A DNA stretch of 60,647 nucleotides from JANRLJ01 sp033762735 (GTDB lineage Bacteria > Chloroflexota > Anaerolineae > Aggregatilineales > Phototrophicaceae), in the NCBI GenBank assembly GCA_033762735.1, contig JANRLJ010000093.1:1-60647 (forward strand), in the 5' to 3' direction. Under the pieces are notes generated by a model. The model was given only the letters and a program-made list of their open reading frames with translations. It did no database searches and was not told the DNA's origin. The translations under genes were made by a program, and so were the position numbers. Position 1 is the first letter of the stretch. Every line of letters starts with the position of its first letter. Positions 44,057-52,485 of this stretch are shown piece by piece.

Positions 44057-45403
44057 CTATTCCCCCTGCGGCACCGGGCGCAGCGAGATGTACCCCAGTA
44101 CGCGCTGGCCGACGCACCGCCCCTGGCGCATCCCGTTTTCGATGGCCGTGCGGAAGTGGATGCCCCCGTACAGGCGCGAGATGGCGGCTTCGGTCGAGGC
44201 GGCCTCGAACGAGGTAAAGCTGCGCGGGGCTTCGCCTTCATCCACATGCGTGTTGTCGGTAAAGGCGACGATGCCAAACATGGTCGTCAGCACTTCCGCC
44301 GCCGCCGCGCTCACCACCGAATGGCCGGACGGATATTCGGGGAACGGCGGGGTCTGGATGTAGGGCTGCCAACTGCGGCGGATGTTATCGTGGATATACG
44401 TTTCCGGGCGCAGCAGATTGTACTGATACTTGAGCGACCAGCAGGAGATAAAGGCATCACCGAGCGCCATCCCGACCAGCGCATACATTTCCGCCGCGCG
44501 GCTGAGAGGCAAATCAAGATGCTCGACCATCTGGTTTTCAATGCTCACCCAGTGCCCGGCGGGGGTGCCGCTGACAGCAGGGGTATCCACCCACCAGCGG
44601 GCAATCGCCTGCTGTTCGGGGGTGAGGTTTTCGCCCACTTCCTTCACTTCCATCGCCTGGGCATAGAAGGCCGAGTTTTCGTCGGTGCTGTAGTCGATGT
44701 TCATGTTGACGGCGCATTCGTCCGCATAGCCGAGGGCGAAAGGCCGAATCTGCCCCCAGTAGGGTTCTGCCGGGTTGGTGCCTTCGGTCGTGGGCACCCA
44801 CATCCCTTCCCCGGTGGGCAGCGTGTATTCCATCGTGCGGGTTTCCGCGAAGTTATCCCCGGCAATCCAGGCGTTCAGTTCCTCCGCCAGCATGTCGCCG
44901 TAGTCCAGCGAACGCCGCACGACCGATGCACCGACTTCCTTGGTGCGGGCTTCGGCCTGCGACAGATACAATTCCTGAATCGCGTCCAGCGTTTCCTGCG
45001 AGGGATTGGGGAACAGCCCTTCGATGACACGGGCTAAGGCCGCGTTCGCTACCGACGCCCAATCATAAACCTGGCCTTCTTCCGGCAGCGGCAGATCGTT
45101 CATGCCCTGCACCTGCCCGCCAATGGAGTAGTTGCCGGGGATGCCATTGACGACCGCTTCATAGGCCGTCACGCCTGCATAGGCATACATGCGCGAGGCC
45201 GCCGGGGCAGAGATGCGCTCCACTTCGATCCGATCATAGAGCAGCGTCATCCATTCGACCAGCGGGGTGGGATCCATTTCGGTTGCAAGGGGACTTTCTT
45301 CCTGCGCAAAGGAGATGGACAGTCCGCCGACCAGCCCAACCAGCGCCACCAGCAGCAGCGCGACGATCAGACGACGATGTGCAAAGGGATAAAAACGAGA
45401 CAT
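44057..45403 (-). CDS. Vanadium-dependent haloperoxidase / PAP2-type enzyme
   Basis: 448 residues. An N-terminal membrane or signal helix (LIVALLLVALVGLVGGLSIS) puts the enzyme outside the membrane. The phosphate/vanadate pocket is complete: Lys325-x6-Arg332-Pro333 (KYQYNLLRPETY), PSGH at 358-361 (FPEYPSGHSVVSAA) and SRLYGGIHF (Arg410, His416). This is the haloperoxidase spacing rather than a lipid phosphatase, although the fold is shared. Expected reaction: hydrogen peroxide-driven halide oxidation, or phosphatase activity. GAGGA precedes ATG 45403. No operon partner. Confidence 0.88.
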   Translation of the reverse strand: MSRFYPFAHRRLIVALLLVALVGLVGGLSISFAQEESPLATEMDPTPLVEWMTLLYDRIEVERISAPAASRMYAYAGVTAYEAVVNGIPGNYSIGGQVQGMNDLPLPEEGQVYDWASVANAALARVIEGLFPNPSQETLDAIQELYLSQAEARTKEVGASVVRRSLDYGDMLAEELNAWIAGDNFAETRTMEYTLPTGEGMWVPTTEGTNPAEPYWGQIRPFALGYADECAVNMNIDYSTDENSAFYAQAMEVKEVGENLTPEQQAIARWWVDTPAVSGTPAGHWVSIENQMVEHLDLPLSRAAEMYALVGMALGDAFISCWSLKYQYNLLRPETYIHDNIRRSWQPYIQTPPFPEYPSGHSVVSAAAAEVLTTMFGIVAFTDNTHVDEGEAPRSFTSFEAASTEAAISRLYGGIHFRTAIENGMRQGRCVGQRVLGYISLRPVPQGE

Positions 45404-45979
45404 GATGTGGATTCCTCGTAGTGGTCATTTGTGTGGCAGTCAATTTCTATTGTAAGGAGAATTCACCTGTATGGCGCACCGACTTTCGAGTGATACCGCA
45501 CAGGGTTCACCTTCCGCCCTACCTCTCTTTTTATACGAGAACACGGCGGTTGTCGTCCTGACGAAGACTCGGTGCAAATCCGTCGTTTGCCCTATTTACG
45601 GGATTTTTAGAATTTGAACCACAGAGGCACAGAGAACGCGGAGGATTACGGACAAGTCGGATTGCAGGACACGGCATGGCGTATCCCTACGAAAACATCG
45701 CGCGTTTTTTGGTTTGTACTTAAAACCAATCACTAAAAACTGACCACCATAAACTCCCCATCTCCGACCAAAGTCTGAGCCAAATTCTTGCTTAAGGATG
45801 AAGGCGGCCAACACAGAGTGTTGTTTAATCAGGGTGTCAATCAACACAAACAGTAACAACCTGTCTCCCCCATCCAACCCATCCAACCCATCCTGCCCGC
45901 CCTGACCGTCACCAGACAGTCGGGGCGAACGGCGTTTTTGGGGATGAGATCAGCCTGAACGGTCTGTATAATCTCGCAC
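45404..45979. other. Non-coding gap with mixed repeats
   Basis: No gene seen. It contains an inverted copy of the CTCTGCG-type repeat (45613-45644) and a CATCCAACC triplication near 45870-45895. The -10 box of the hydrolase gene lies at its end. Confidence 0.55.
45967..45972 (+). promoter_or_regulatory. -10 box seven bases before a start codon
   Basis: TATAAT ends seven bases before ATG 45980, with no ribosome site between. The transcript would begin at or next to the ATG, i.e. be leaderless. Confidence 0.45.
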
Positions 45980-47134
45980 ATGGCAAAATGGGACTGGCTG
46001 ACCAAACCGAGCGAACCGTACACCTGGGGCTTTGCGCTGCGCGTGATTGTGAAAGCGACGGCGCTGTTTGTTCTGGTCAACCTGGTCTTCGCCCTGGTGC
46101 AGCCCGTTCCGGCGCTGGGGCACGTCTCACTCTATAACACGCTGCTGCCGGGGCGCGACCGCCTGCCCTATGGTGAGAACCCGGCGGAATCCTACAACCT
46201 CAGCCTGTACAGCCTCCCGGCCATGTTCGCCGCGCATGAGATCACCCGCCCGAAAGCGCCTGATGAATTCCGTGTCGTGCTGCTGGGCGATTCGGGCACA
46301 TGGGGCTGGCTGCTGGAAAACGACGATACGCTCAGCGGACAGTTGAACGCGCTTGATCTGCGCACGAACGATGGTCGCCGCGTGGTGGTCTACAACCTCG
46401 GCTACCCGATCATGTCGCTGACCAAAGACCTGCTGATTCTGGAACGGGCGATGGCATACGAACCGGACTTGATCGTCTGGCTGGTCACGCTCGAATCCTT
46501 CCCGCGTGAGCAGCAGCTTTATCCGCCGATTGTGCAGAACAACGCAGCGGCAGTGCGGCGGCTGATTGACACTTACAACCTTGCGCTTGACCCGGCTGAT
46601 CCACGTCTGGTGGAAACGGACTTCTGGCAGAACACGCTTGTCGGGCAGCGGCGAGCGCTGGCGGACTGGATGCGCTTGCAGCTCTACGCCTTCCCCTGGG
46701 CGGCGACAGGTGTCGATCAGGCCATTCCGGCGGAATACACACCGCGCACATCAGACTTCGACGAGGATGTCCGTTGGAACGGTTTTGACCACCCGCAGCC
46801 GCTTACCGAGGATGATCTGGCGTTTGAGGTGCTGCGGGCGGGGGCAGAAATGGCGGGTGATGTCCCCGTATGGGTTGTCAATGAACCCATGTTTATCAGC
46901 AGCGGCGAGAACAGCGACCTGCGCTACAACGCCTTCTATCCGCGCTGGGCGTATGACGATTACCGCGAACAGTTGACGGATATGTCTGAGTCCGATGGTT
47001 GGCGCTATCTCGATCTGTGGGATTTCCTTCCGCCCGATGAATTCACCGACAGCCCGGTTCATACCACCCCAGAAGGTGCCCGTCTCGTGGCCGAGCGGCT
47101 GGCACAGCTTTTCTCCGAAAATTCCGCGTTCTAA
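45980..47134 (+). CDS. SGNH/GDSL-like membrane-anchored hydrolase
   Basis: 384 residues. One N-terminal membrane helix (VIVKATALFVLVNLVFALVQ) is followed by an outside SGNH-type domain. Block I is VVLLGDSGTWGW (Ser nucleophile), a Gly/Asn-type block is VVVYNLGYPIMSLTKDLLIL, and the Asp-x-x-His end is FTDSPVHTTPEGARLVAERL. Such enzymes remove or move acyl groups on cell-surface sugars or lipids. The Asn of block III is not obvious. It stands alone with a possible leaderless promoter. Confidence 0.75.
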   Translation: MAKWDWLTKPSEPYTWGFALRVIVKATALFVLVNLVFALVQPVPALGHVSLYNTLLPGRDRLPYGENPAESYNLSLYSLPAMFAAHEITRPKAPDEFRVVLLGDSGTWGWLLENDDTLSGQLNALDLRTNDGRRVVVYNLGYPIMSLTKDLLILERAMAYEPDLIVWLVTLESFPREQQLYPPIVQNNAAAVRRLIDTYNLALDPADPRLVETDFWQNTLVGQRRALADWMRLQLYAFPWAATGVDQAIPAEYTPRTSDFDEDVRWNGFDHPQPLTEDDLAFEVLRAGAEMAGDVPVWVVNEPMFISSGENSDLRYNAFYPRWAYDDYREQLTDMSESDGWRYLDLWDFLPPDEFTDSPVHTTPEGARLVAERLAQLFSENSAF

Positions 47135-47257
47135 TTTCCCCCATCTTTCAGGGGTAACAGCAAGCAAAAATGGGCGCATCATTGGATTTAAGTGATGGAC
47201 TAATTTTAGTATTCATTCCAGAAGATTAGGCGCTGCACGGCAGCACTGGAGCTTACG

Positions 47258-47593
47258 ATGCAACCCCAAGACCCCGCCCCTTATGACGTTTGCAGCGACG
47301 AGATGATTTTTTCGCGGGCGTTTGTTGCCCGGCTTAAACGGCGCGACCTTACCGCCTGGGATAAGGCCTTCACGCATTATCAGACCGCACTCCAGCAGAC
47401 CATCCGCTCCACCCTCTCCAAGTCGCAGCTTCCGGCGGAATGGCTGACCTCGATTGAACACCGCACCTGGCTGACCGCGATGGAAAAAATCGGTGAATTC
47501 CAGACCGGGCGCAGCAGCGATTTTCTCCTCTGGCTGAACGCCATCCAGCACAACCTTATCAAGGCCACCAGCAGCAAACAGCGCAGGCATTGA
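47258..47593 (+). CDS. Sigma-factor region-2-like small protein
   Basis: 111 residues. The frame LKRRDLTAWDKAFTHYQTAL, then the helix with EWLTSIEHRTWLTAMEKI, and SSDFLLWLNAIQHNLIKA follows the pattern of ECF sigma region 2 (gD..Aw..l, then AEd..Qe.fl.a, then F..WL..ia.N). No region 4 follows before the stop. GGAG lies six bases before ATG 47258. It could be a stand-alone region-2 regulator or a truncated sigma factor; it stands just before a replication region. Confidence 0.45.
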   Translation: MQPQDPAPYDVCSDEMIFSRAFVARLKRRDLTAWDKAFTHYQTALQQTIRSTLSKSQLPAEWLTSIEHRTWLTAMEKIGEFQTGRSSDFLLWLNAIQHNLIKATSSKQRRH

Positions 47594-47734
47594 TCTTCAG
47601 CCTCATCAGGTGGGAGCAACAAAAGGTTTTCAGAAATCGAGGAGCAGGATGGGCTGTCGTGGCTGATCCTGCTTTTTTGATTCAGGTACAAAACATGGAA
47701 CAAAATGTGGAACAAATGTTTCACCTTTGTACCC

Positions 47735-48317
47735 GAAAATGTTGTAGGCTGTGGGGTATTGCTGAGGCTGTTGGAATCAGAAGTGAGGAACTTGTTGCAA
47801 TGCGATTAAAATTCGGATACACTGTGACACAAGTGGAAATATCCACACGCGACACAGCACATTAACACGGTTGATTGCAGGCAACAAAAAAGGGCGCTTT
47901 ACCCCGCCCAATTCCTGCCAGCAGCGGAATCCACCCGCCACCAACACCTGTCAGTATATCACAGGTTAGAAGGGTTAGCGAGGGGCGTTATCCGCTGTAA
48001 GCGAGGGATAACGCCTTTTTTTATTCAACCTTCATGTTTTGTTGATGCTGCGTTTGTGGCCGTCAGCGGTTTTTCCATAGAAAACAAAAAGCTCGCTTGC
48101 ACACGAGCTTGTTCGGGATTTGCTTACCGTTCGTCTCTCTGCGTTTGGATGGCGTAAGAGCGAACAGACAACCGGGATGCCTTTAGCAGGGCAGCCCTAT
48201 TAATCAAGTAAATACACGTTGGTGCGTATTCATCTCACCTCACCCATACAAGAGTGAGGAGTGTTGGTGTGAAACGCGCATACCTACGCGCATACCTATT
48301 AGAAAGATAAATCTGCG
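47735..48317. other. Putative replication-origin region
   Basis: About 580 bp without a solid gene, directly before the replication gene. It holds a DnaA-box-like ATATCCACA (47839-47847, one mismatch to TTATCCACA), a short hairpin ACCTGT/ACAGGT (47946-47966) and a strong terminator (47984-48022). A hairpin GCTCG/CGAGC (48091-48108) and two direct 12-bp repeats ACGCGCATACCT (48274-48297) next to the gene start follow. Origin function is inference. Confidence 0.45.
47984..48022 (+). terminator. Rho-independent terminator upstream of rep
   Basis: GGCGTTATCC / GGATAACGCC stem with a 12-base loop and a run of seven T. No gene clearly ends just before it, so it may close a small RNA or a leader transcript. 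Confidence 0.85.
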
Positions 48318-51110
48318 TTGGATGTGAATCAACGAAAAACGGCCTGTTTTCGGGTCGAATCAGGGCAAAAACAGGCCATTTTTGCCCAAAACTTGATTCA
48401 GCCGCTCAAAAATCGCGCTCAGGTCTTCCTGCGGCAGGGGTGGTCACTGCTCCCGATTCGGGGTGCCGCAGACCCCCAGAATGCCAAACGGCCCGCCCTC
48501 CCCTCCTGGCGCGAGTACCAGTCCCGACCACCGACTCTGGATGAGGTCGAAGGCTGGCTGGCCTCTGGCGCGGTTGGACTGGGCATTATCACGGGTGCAG
48601 TCAGTGGCCTTGTTGTCCTCGATATTGACCATCCCGATCAGGCAGAAGCCTTCCTCAAAACCTGCCCCGATCTTGCCCAGACGTTCACGGTTCAGTCCGG
48701 TCAGCGTCGTCTCCCGCACTACTACTTTGCGCTTCCGCCTGCTATGTCATGCCCCTCTCGGCGGCGGACGGGTGTCGAACTGCGCAGCGATGGGCAGTAT
48801 GTGGTCGCTCCGGGAACAGTAGTAAATGGCGCTCGATGGGAAGTGGTCGATGCTCAGCAGCCCCGCGTTCTGACCCCCAGGGATTTAAAACGGCTGCTGG
48901 CTTTCGTGGGCGGGAAGGCTGGAAATGTACCCAGTGGTGACAATTGGAGGATGGCTGCACAGGATGCAGCGCTTCCAAATGTACCCAGTGGTGACATTTC
49001 ACGTTCTGGCATCAGGAAGCCTCAATCGAACCAGCGCGAACAAAATGTACCCACTGGTGACAATTGGCTGATCCATCGCTATCGGCAGTGTGCTTCTCAG
49101 ATTGGGCGGAACAATGCGCTGTTCGAGATGGTCTGCAATGCGCGGGATCGCGGCTGGCAGCAGAATGATGTGGCGCGGCTGCTGGTGGGTGTGCATGTAA
49201 CCCAACCTCCGCCAGCAGACCATGAACCAGAGACTCCGGCGCAGCGCCAGCGTGAAGCCTATGCCACGATTGCCAGCGCCTTTACCCGGCCAGCCCGTTC
49301 GCCCCGGCCAGCGACCGATCACAGCCACAGCGGTCAACTTCCCAATGCGGTGCGCGAGAAGCTGTTACAGCTTGGGCTGGATTACGTTGCACGGGTGCTG
49401 GATGGGCTTCTAATCGCGGGATTCCGCGCAGGCCAGCGGCTTACGGCGGCGGTGGCTTACCAGGCGATCAAGGCTTTTGGAGTCGGACGCAATACGGTTT
49501 ATGACGCACTCAAAGCAGCCACATCAGCAGGGGTAAAGCTGTTCCGTCCGGCGGCATCCGACGATCAAATGTCACCAGTGGGTACATTTAGCGTTGATAG
49601 TGCGACGACTGATGCTGAGAGCGAATTGTCACCAGTGGGTACATTTTCGGGTCAGGCAGCGCCGTCCGGCCAGCCGCCCGCCGCGCCCACCCCGGCGGCT
49701 GACCCTTCTCCCCCCGGCCCCCTCAACCCTGCTGACGCTGCGATGCGCTGTGCTGAACAGATCACCAATCAATGCTTTATTGGTAGGGTCACAAAGCCGG
49801 GAAAAACTCCGGGGCGACCGGAACAGATCCTCCTAATGCCCTCGAACAGCGATCTGTGTGCCGTCTTAGAGGTAAAGCCGCTGCGCACCGACACCCTGAG
49901 AGGCGACGATCTGCGCTCGCCAGCCGCCTATCGTGCCGCGCTGCATAAGGCATTGATCGCCCGTGCACCAGGGCAGTATCCGCGCCGCTGGCAGGCGGAA
50001 CGGCTGGGTGTCTCTAAAGAAAGCTGCCGCCGCTATGAGCGTCAGAGTGGGATTCAGCCCATCCCGGTTTATCACATGGTCGCCCTGGATTGGCGCAATC
50101 TGGAGCGAACGCTGCCCGACGAACCACTGCCGGGGACGTTTATCGAGGACGAACAGGGCAGGCGCTACCCGGCGCTGCTGCCGCTGGCGAGAGGGTTGAT
50201 GGCGCGGAAAAAGGCGCTTGTCTACCGCCGACAGGACGCCAATTACTACACGGTGCGACCGCTGGAAGCCGGGGAAATTGTCACCACTGGGTACAATTCC
50301 GCCACTCACGCGACCGTTGAGCAGGTTCAGCGAAATGTCACCAGTGGGTACATTTCGGATGAGTACGGCGCTGCGAACAGGAGCGCGACATCTGCAAATG
50401 TCACCAGTGGGTACATTTCGACGCCTTCTGATGCTGTCCAGGCTATAGGTCAAAATGTCACCAGTGGGTACAAATCAGCGCTGCAACCGCCTCAAAATGT
50501 CACCAGTGGGTACAAATCAGCGCCGAAAACACAGGAAAACGTTATAAATTCTTCTTATAGTCATAAACTTGTGACACAAATTGTCACAAGTTCGCGTTCC
50601 CCTGCCACCTCTATCGGTGGGGGAGGGGGAGTCAAAAACACTTCGCAATCGCGTGATTCCAGCGACTCCATTACCCGCTGTACAGATCAGCTTTATCACG
50701 CACTTCGCCGCATCAATGCTGAAAAATCGCTGACGAGAAAAGCCGCTCGTGACGTGGTCGAAGAATACGGCGTGGCGATGGTGGATAGAGCACTGCGCGT
50801 CCTGATCCGGCGTGAGGGCTTACACAACCCGGCAGGCTTCGTGAAGACATGGCTGCGCGGTGAAGCACTGAACCAGCGGGCAAAAGCGGGTGAACGCTTC
50901 CTATCACAGCCAAAAAAGACAGCACGAAAACCAGGCGCACAACCAACCTCGACACCATCCGCTGCAACACCCGAATCGCATGAGGACTGGCTGCGGCGGC
51001 TGCGCGAGTCACCCTATACCGCGTTCCTCGCGAATGCCGATCAGATTTTGAACGGGGGAAAAAACGAAATGTCACCAGTGGGTACATTTAGCGAAGCGGC
51101 GACCTCATGA
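48318..51110 (+). CDS. Prim-Pol replication protein with embedded DNA sites
   Basis: 930 residues. The N-terminal Prim-Pol (AEP primase-polymerase) domain is about residues 30-190: FLRQGWSLLPI, GLGIITGAVSGLVVLDIDHP (catalytic Asp pair near 102-104), HYYFALP and TGVELRSDGQYVVAPGTVV. The middle (250-400) has helices resembling PriCT or helix-turn-helix regions, e.g. VGRNTVYDALKAA. A second HTH-like stretch is RLGVSKESCRRYERQ near 575. Long low-complexity linkers carry eleven copies of a 17-bp DNA motif. Start is TTG 48318 or GTG 48324; a stop codon at 48300 rules out earlier ones. No helicase domain follows the primase, so it would need a host helicase. Neighbouring parAB supports a plasmid-type replicon. 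Confidence 0.8.
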   Translation: MDVNQRKTACFRVESGQKQAIFAQNLIQPLKNRAQVFLRQGWSLLPIRGAADPQNAKRPALPSWREYQSRPPTLDEVEGWLASGAVGLGIITGAVSGLVVLDIDHPDQAEAFLKTCPDLAQTFTVQSGQRRLPHYYFALPPAMSCPSRRRTGVELRSDGQYVVAPGTVVNGARWEVVDAQQPRVLTPRDLKRLLAFVGGKAGNVPSGDNWRMAAQDAALPNVPSGDISRSGIRKPQSNQREQNVPTGDNWLIHRYRQCASQIGRNNALFEMVCNARDRGWQQNDVARLLVGVHVTQPPPADHEPETPAQRQREAYATIASAFTRPARSPRPATDHSHSGQLPNAVREKLLQLGLDYVARVLDGLLIAGFRAGQRLTAAVAYQAIKAFGVGRNTVYDALKAATSAGVKLFRPAASDDQMSPVGTFSVDSATTDAESELSPVGTFSGQAAPSGQPPAAPTPAADPSPPGPLNPADAAMRCAEQITNQCFIGRVTKPGKTPGRPEQILLMPSNSDLCAVLEVKPLRTDTLRGDDLRSPAAYRAALHKALIARAPGQYPRRWQAERLGVSKESCRRYERQSGIQPIPVYHMVALDWRNLERTLPDEPLPGTFIEDEQGRRYPALLPLARGLMARKKALVYRRQDANYYTVRPLEAGEIVTTGYNSATHATVEQVQRNVTSGYISDEYGAANRSATSANVTSGYISTPSDAVQAIGQNVTSGYKSALQPPQNVTSGYKSAPKTQENVINSSYSHKLVTQIVTSSRSPATSIGGGGGVKNTSQSRDSSDSITRCTDQLYHALRRINAEKSLTRKAARDVVEEYGVAMVDRALRVLIRREGLHNPAGFVKTWLRGEALNQRAKAGERFLSQPKKTARKPGAQPTSTPSAATPESHEDWLRRLRESPYTAFLANADQILNGGKNEMSPVGTFSEAATS
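48341..48387. repeat. Two overlapping perfect inverted repeats at the start of rep
   Basis: GGCCTGTTTT (48341-48350) pairs with AAAACAGGCC (48368-48377). GGGCAAAAA (48363-48371) pairs with TTTTTGCCC (48379-48387). The two hairpins exclude each other, as in an attenuator or a protein-binding switch. Confidence 0.8.
48926..49062 (-). repeat. Iteron-like sites 1-3, reverse orientation
   Basis: Three copies of TGTACCC(A/C)(A/G/C)TGGTGACA-type 17-mers at 48926, 48980 and 49046, flanked by AAA and TTT. They read NVPSGDN, NVPSGDI and NVPTGDN in the rep frame. Confidence 0.9.
49570..49643 (+). repeat. Iteron-like sites 4-5, forward orientation
   Basis: Two perfect TGTCACCAGTGGGTACA copies at 49570 and 49627, read in another frame as SPVGTFS. 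Confidence 0.9.
50279..50514 (+). repeat. Iteron-like sites 6-10, forward orientation
   Basis: Five copies at 50279 (CCACT variant), 50336, 50399, 50456 and 50498, spaced 57, 63, 57 and 42 bp. They read VTTGYN or VTSGY(I/K). Confidence 0.9.
51070..51086 (+). repeat. Iteron-like site 11, forward orientation
   Basis: A perfect TGTCACCAGTGGGTACA just before the rep stop codon, read as SPVGTFS. A half site GGTGACATTT lies at 51171-51180, next to the parB stop. Confidence 0.9.
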
Positions 51111-51124
51111 GTCACGTCTTCGTA

Positions 51125-51144
51125 GGGCGCAGCACGCTACGCCC
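51125..51144. repeat. Small intergenic dyad repeat
   Basis: GGGCGCAGCACGCTACGCCC between the convergent rep and parB genes; imperfect copy of the hairpin core found elsewhere in the window. Confidence 0.55.
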
Positions 51145-51187
51145 GTATCATGATCGCGTTTTGATGATGTGGTGACATTTCGCAGGA

Positions 51188-52480
51188 TTAATAAAGCAGG
51201 CTGTCGATCTGGTCCAGCATCCGGCGCACTTTAGCCGTCATCTTCTTTAGCTCGGCTTTCGTCTCCGGTGTTGCTTCGCCAAGATGGTCATGCAGCATCG
51301 CCAACTGTTTAACGGTCTGCACAAGCTGCTGTTCGCTGAACTTGGGGTAAAGTCTTTCACCGCGCTTGAGCGCCGGATCATCTGGCAGGCGAATGGGCTC
51401 TGCTGATTCTGAGGCAGATGCAGCCGCACGAGGGGAGTCGGTCGTCTCGCCTTCCAATAGTGAGGCGTTTTTGCGCTCTTTGGCGAGCCACGCATTGAAC
51501 TGCTCCCGCGCCAGTTTGGGCGTCAGGTTCACCAGATCGCGCAGGATGCTTTCAGGGCAGTTGGTGTCGTCCGCCGCCTTCCAGACATCGTTGGGCAGCG
51601 TAAGCAAATCCCGGTAGCGCTTGATCGCATTGCGGTGGGTAAACCCCATCGCCGTCAGCAGTTGTTCGCTTCTGCCATGTGGCAGCCGCGAGTCCGCAAC
51701 CTGGGCATAAAACTCGCGCTCGTGGGCAAAGGCTTCAAACGGCTTGAACGTCTTCTGATCGTTGTCGTTCCGAGAGAGCAAGTCCATCATCAGCAGCGCG
51801 AACTGGCGGGCGCGGGCAATGGCGTTCAGATTGGCGCGGGCAGTGTTCTCGGTCGCCTGCCGCCAGATGTCCAACCCCTTCATCTCACGCGCGGGGATTT
51901 TGCTCCACAGGCCGCGTTCATCAGGCGTTCCCGGTCGGCCATCAAAGTAGCCGTTGAGCAGGTGATAGGAGAGCCAGCGCCGTTCACCCGTCTCCAGTTG
52001 ATAGTGATTCACAATCCCAAAATCGTTCTTCACCGGAATTACAGTAATAGGATTGGTAAGTCCTTTTTGGTGGCGGATGCTGATTGCTAGTTCGATGAGT
52101 TGCAAAAAGGCGGTTTCAATCGGGCCGGGGTCTTCCAGCCGTCCATCCTTATCCGGCTGCTGAAGCATATGTTCATCCAGCGGGAACGGCCAGCCGCGCT
52201 CTTTATGAATGGCGTCGAGCCAGATGTCGAATAACTCCCCGATGGTCGAAAGGTTGCCGTTCCACTGCTCCCGCACTTCGGAAGGAATCGCACGGCGCGG
52301 CTGCTTTGGGTCGGGCTTGATCTCAAAGATGCCAACCAGTTGAATGCGTTCACTGCGAGCATCCACTTTGGCGATGTCACCGAAAATCGCGCTGTCTACC
52401 TTTTCAAACGAGGGATCAATCGCTGACTTGGATTCGCCAAAGGACAGATCGACCGACGACTTAAAATCGCGTTTCCCCAT
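51188..52480 (-). CDS. parB: ParB-family partition protein
   Basis: 430 residues. A ParB/Srx-type N-terminal domain has FEIKPDPKQPRRAIPSEVRE (the xPxQPR box) and, after an insertion, YQLETGERRWLSYHLLNGY (GERR, the CTP-binding box). The ENTARANLNAIARARQFALL helix and a helix-turn-helix, TAMGFTHRNAIKRYRDLLTL, follow. The C-terminal part is charged and helical, for dimerisation. The insert of about 90 residues between the boxes is longer than usual. Start ATG 52480 lies five bases after parA's stop, with GGAGG inside the parA end; the 46 extra codons to 52618 are parA in another frame. It presumably binds centromere sites, perhaps the 17-bp repeats in rep. Confidence 0.85.
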   Translation of the reverse strand: MGKRDFKSSVDLSFGESKSAIDPSFEKVDSAIFGDIAKVDARSERIQLVGIFEIKPDPKQPRRAIPSEVREQWNGNLSTIGELFDIWLDAIHKERGWPFPLDEHMLQQPDKDGRLEDPGPIETAFLQLIELAISIRHQKGLTNPITVIPVKNDFGIVNHYQLETGERRWLSYHLLNGYFDGRPGTPDERGLWSKIPAREMKGLDIWRQATENTARANLNAIARARQFALLMMDLLSRNDNDQKTFKPFEAFAHEREFYAQVADSRLPHGRSEQLLTAMGFTHRNAIKRYRDLLTLPNDVWKAADDTNCPESILRDLVNLTPKLAREQFNAWLAKERKNASLLEGETTDSPRAAASASESAEPIRLPDDPALKRGERLYPKFSEQQLVQTVKQLAMLHDHLGEATPETKAELKKMTAKVRRMLDQIDSLLY

Positions 52481-52485
52481 GAGTT

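Noticed and set aside
47590..47865. 91-residue frame overlapping the sigma-like gene by four bases
   Set aside because: The overlap looks operon-like, but the start would be TTG without a ribosome site, and the sequence has no helical or HTH pattern; its 3' part lies in the origin-like region.
48926..51086. CRISPR-like array in the rep gene
   Set aside because: The units are short, change orientation, have unequal spacing and lie within a coding frame with no cas genes; they fit protein-binding sites.
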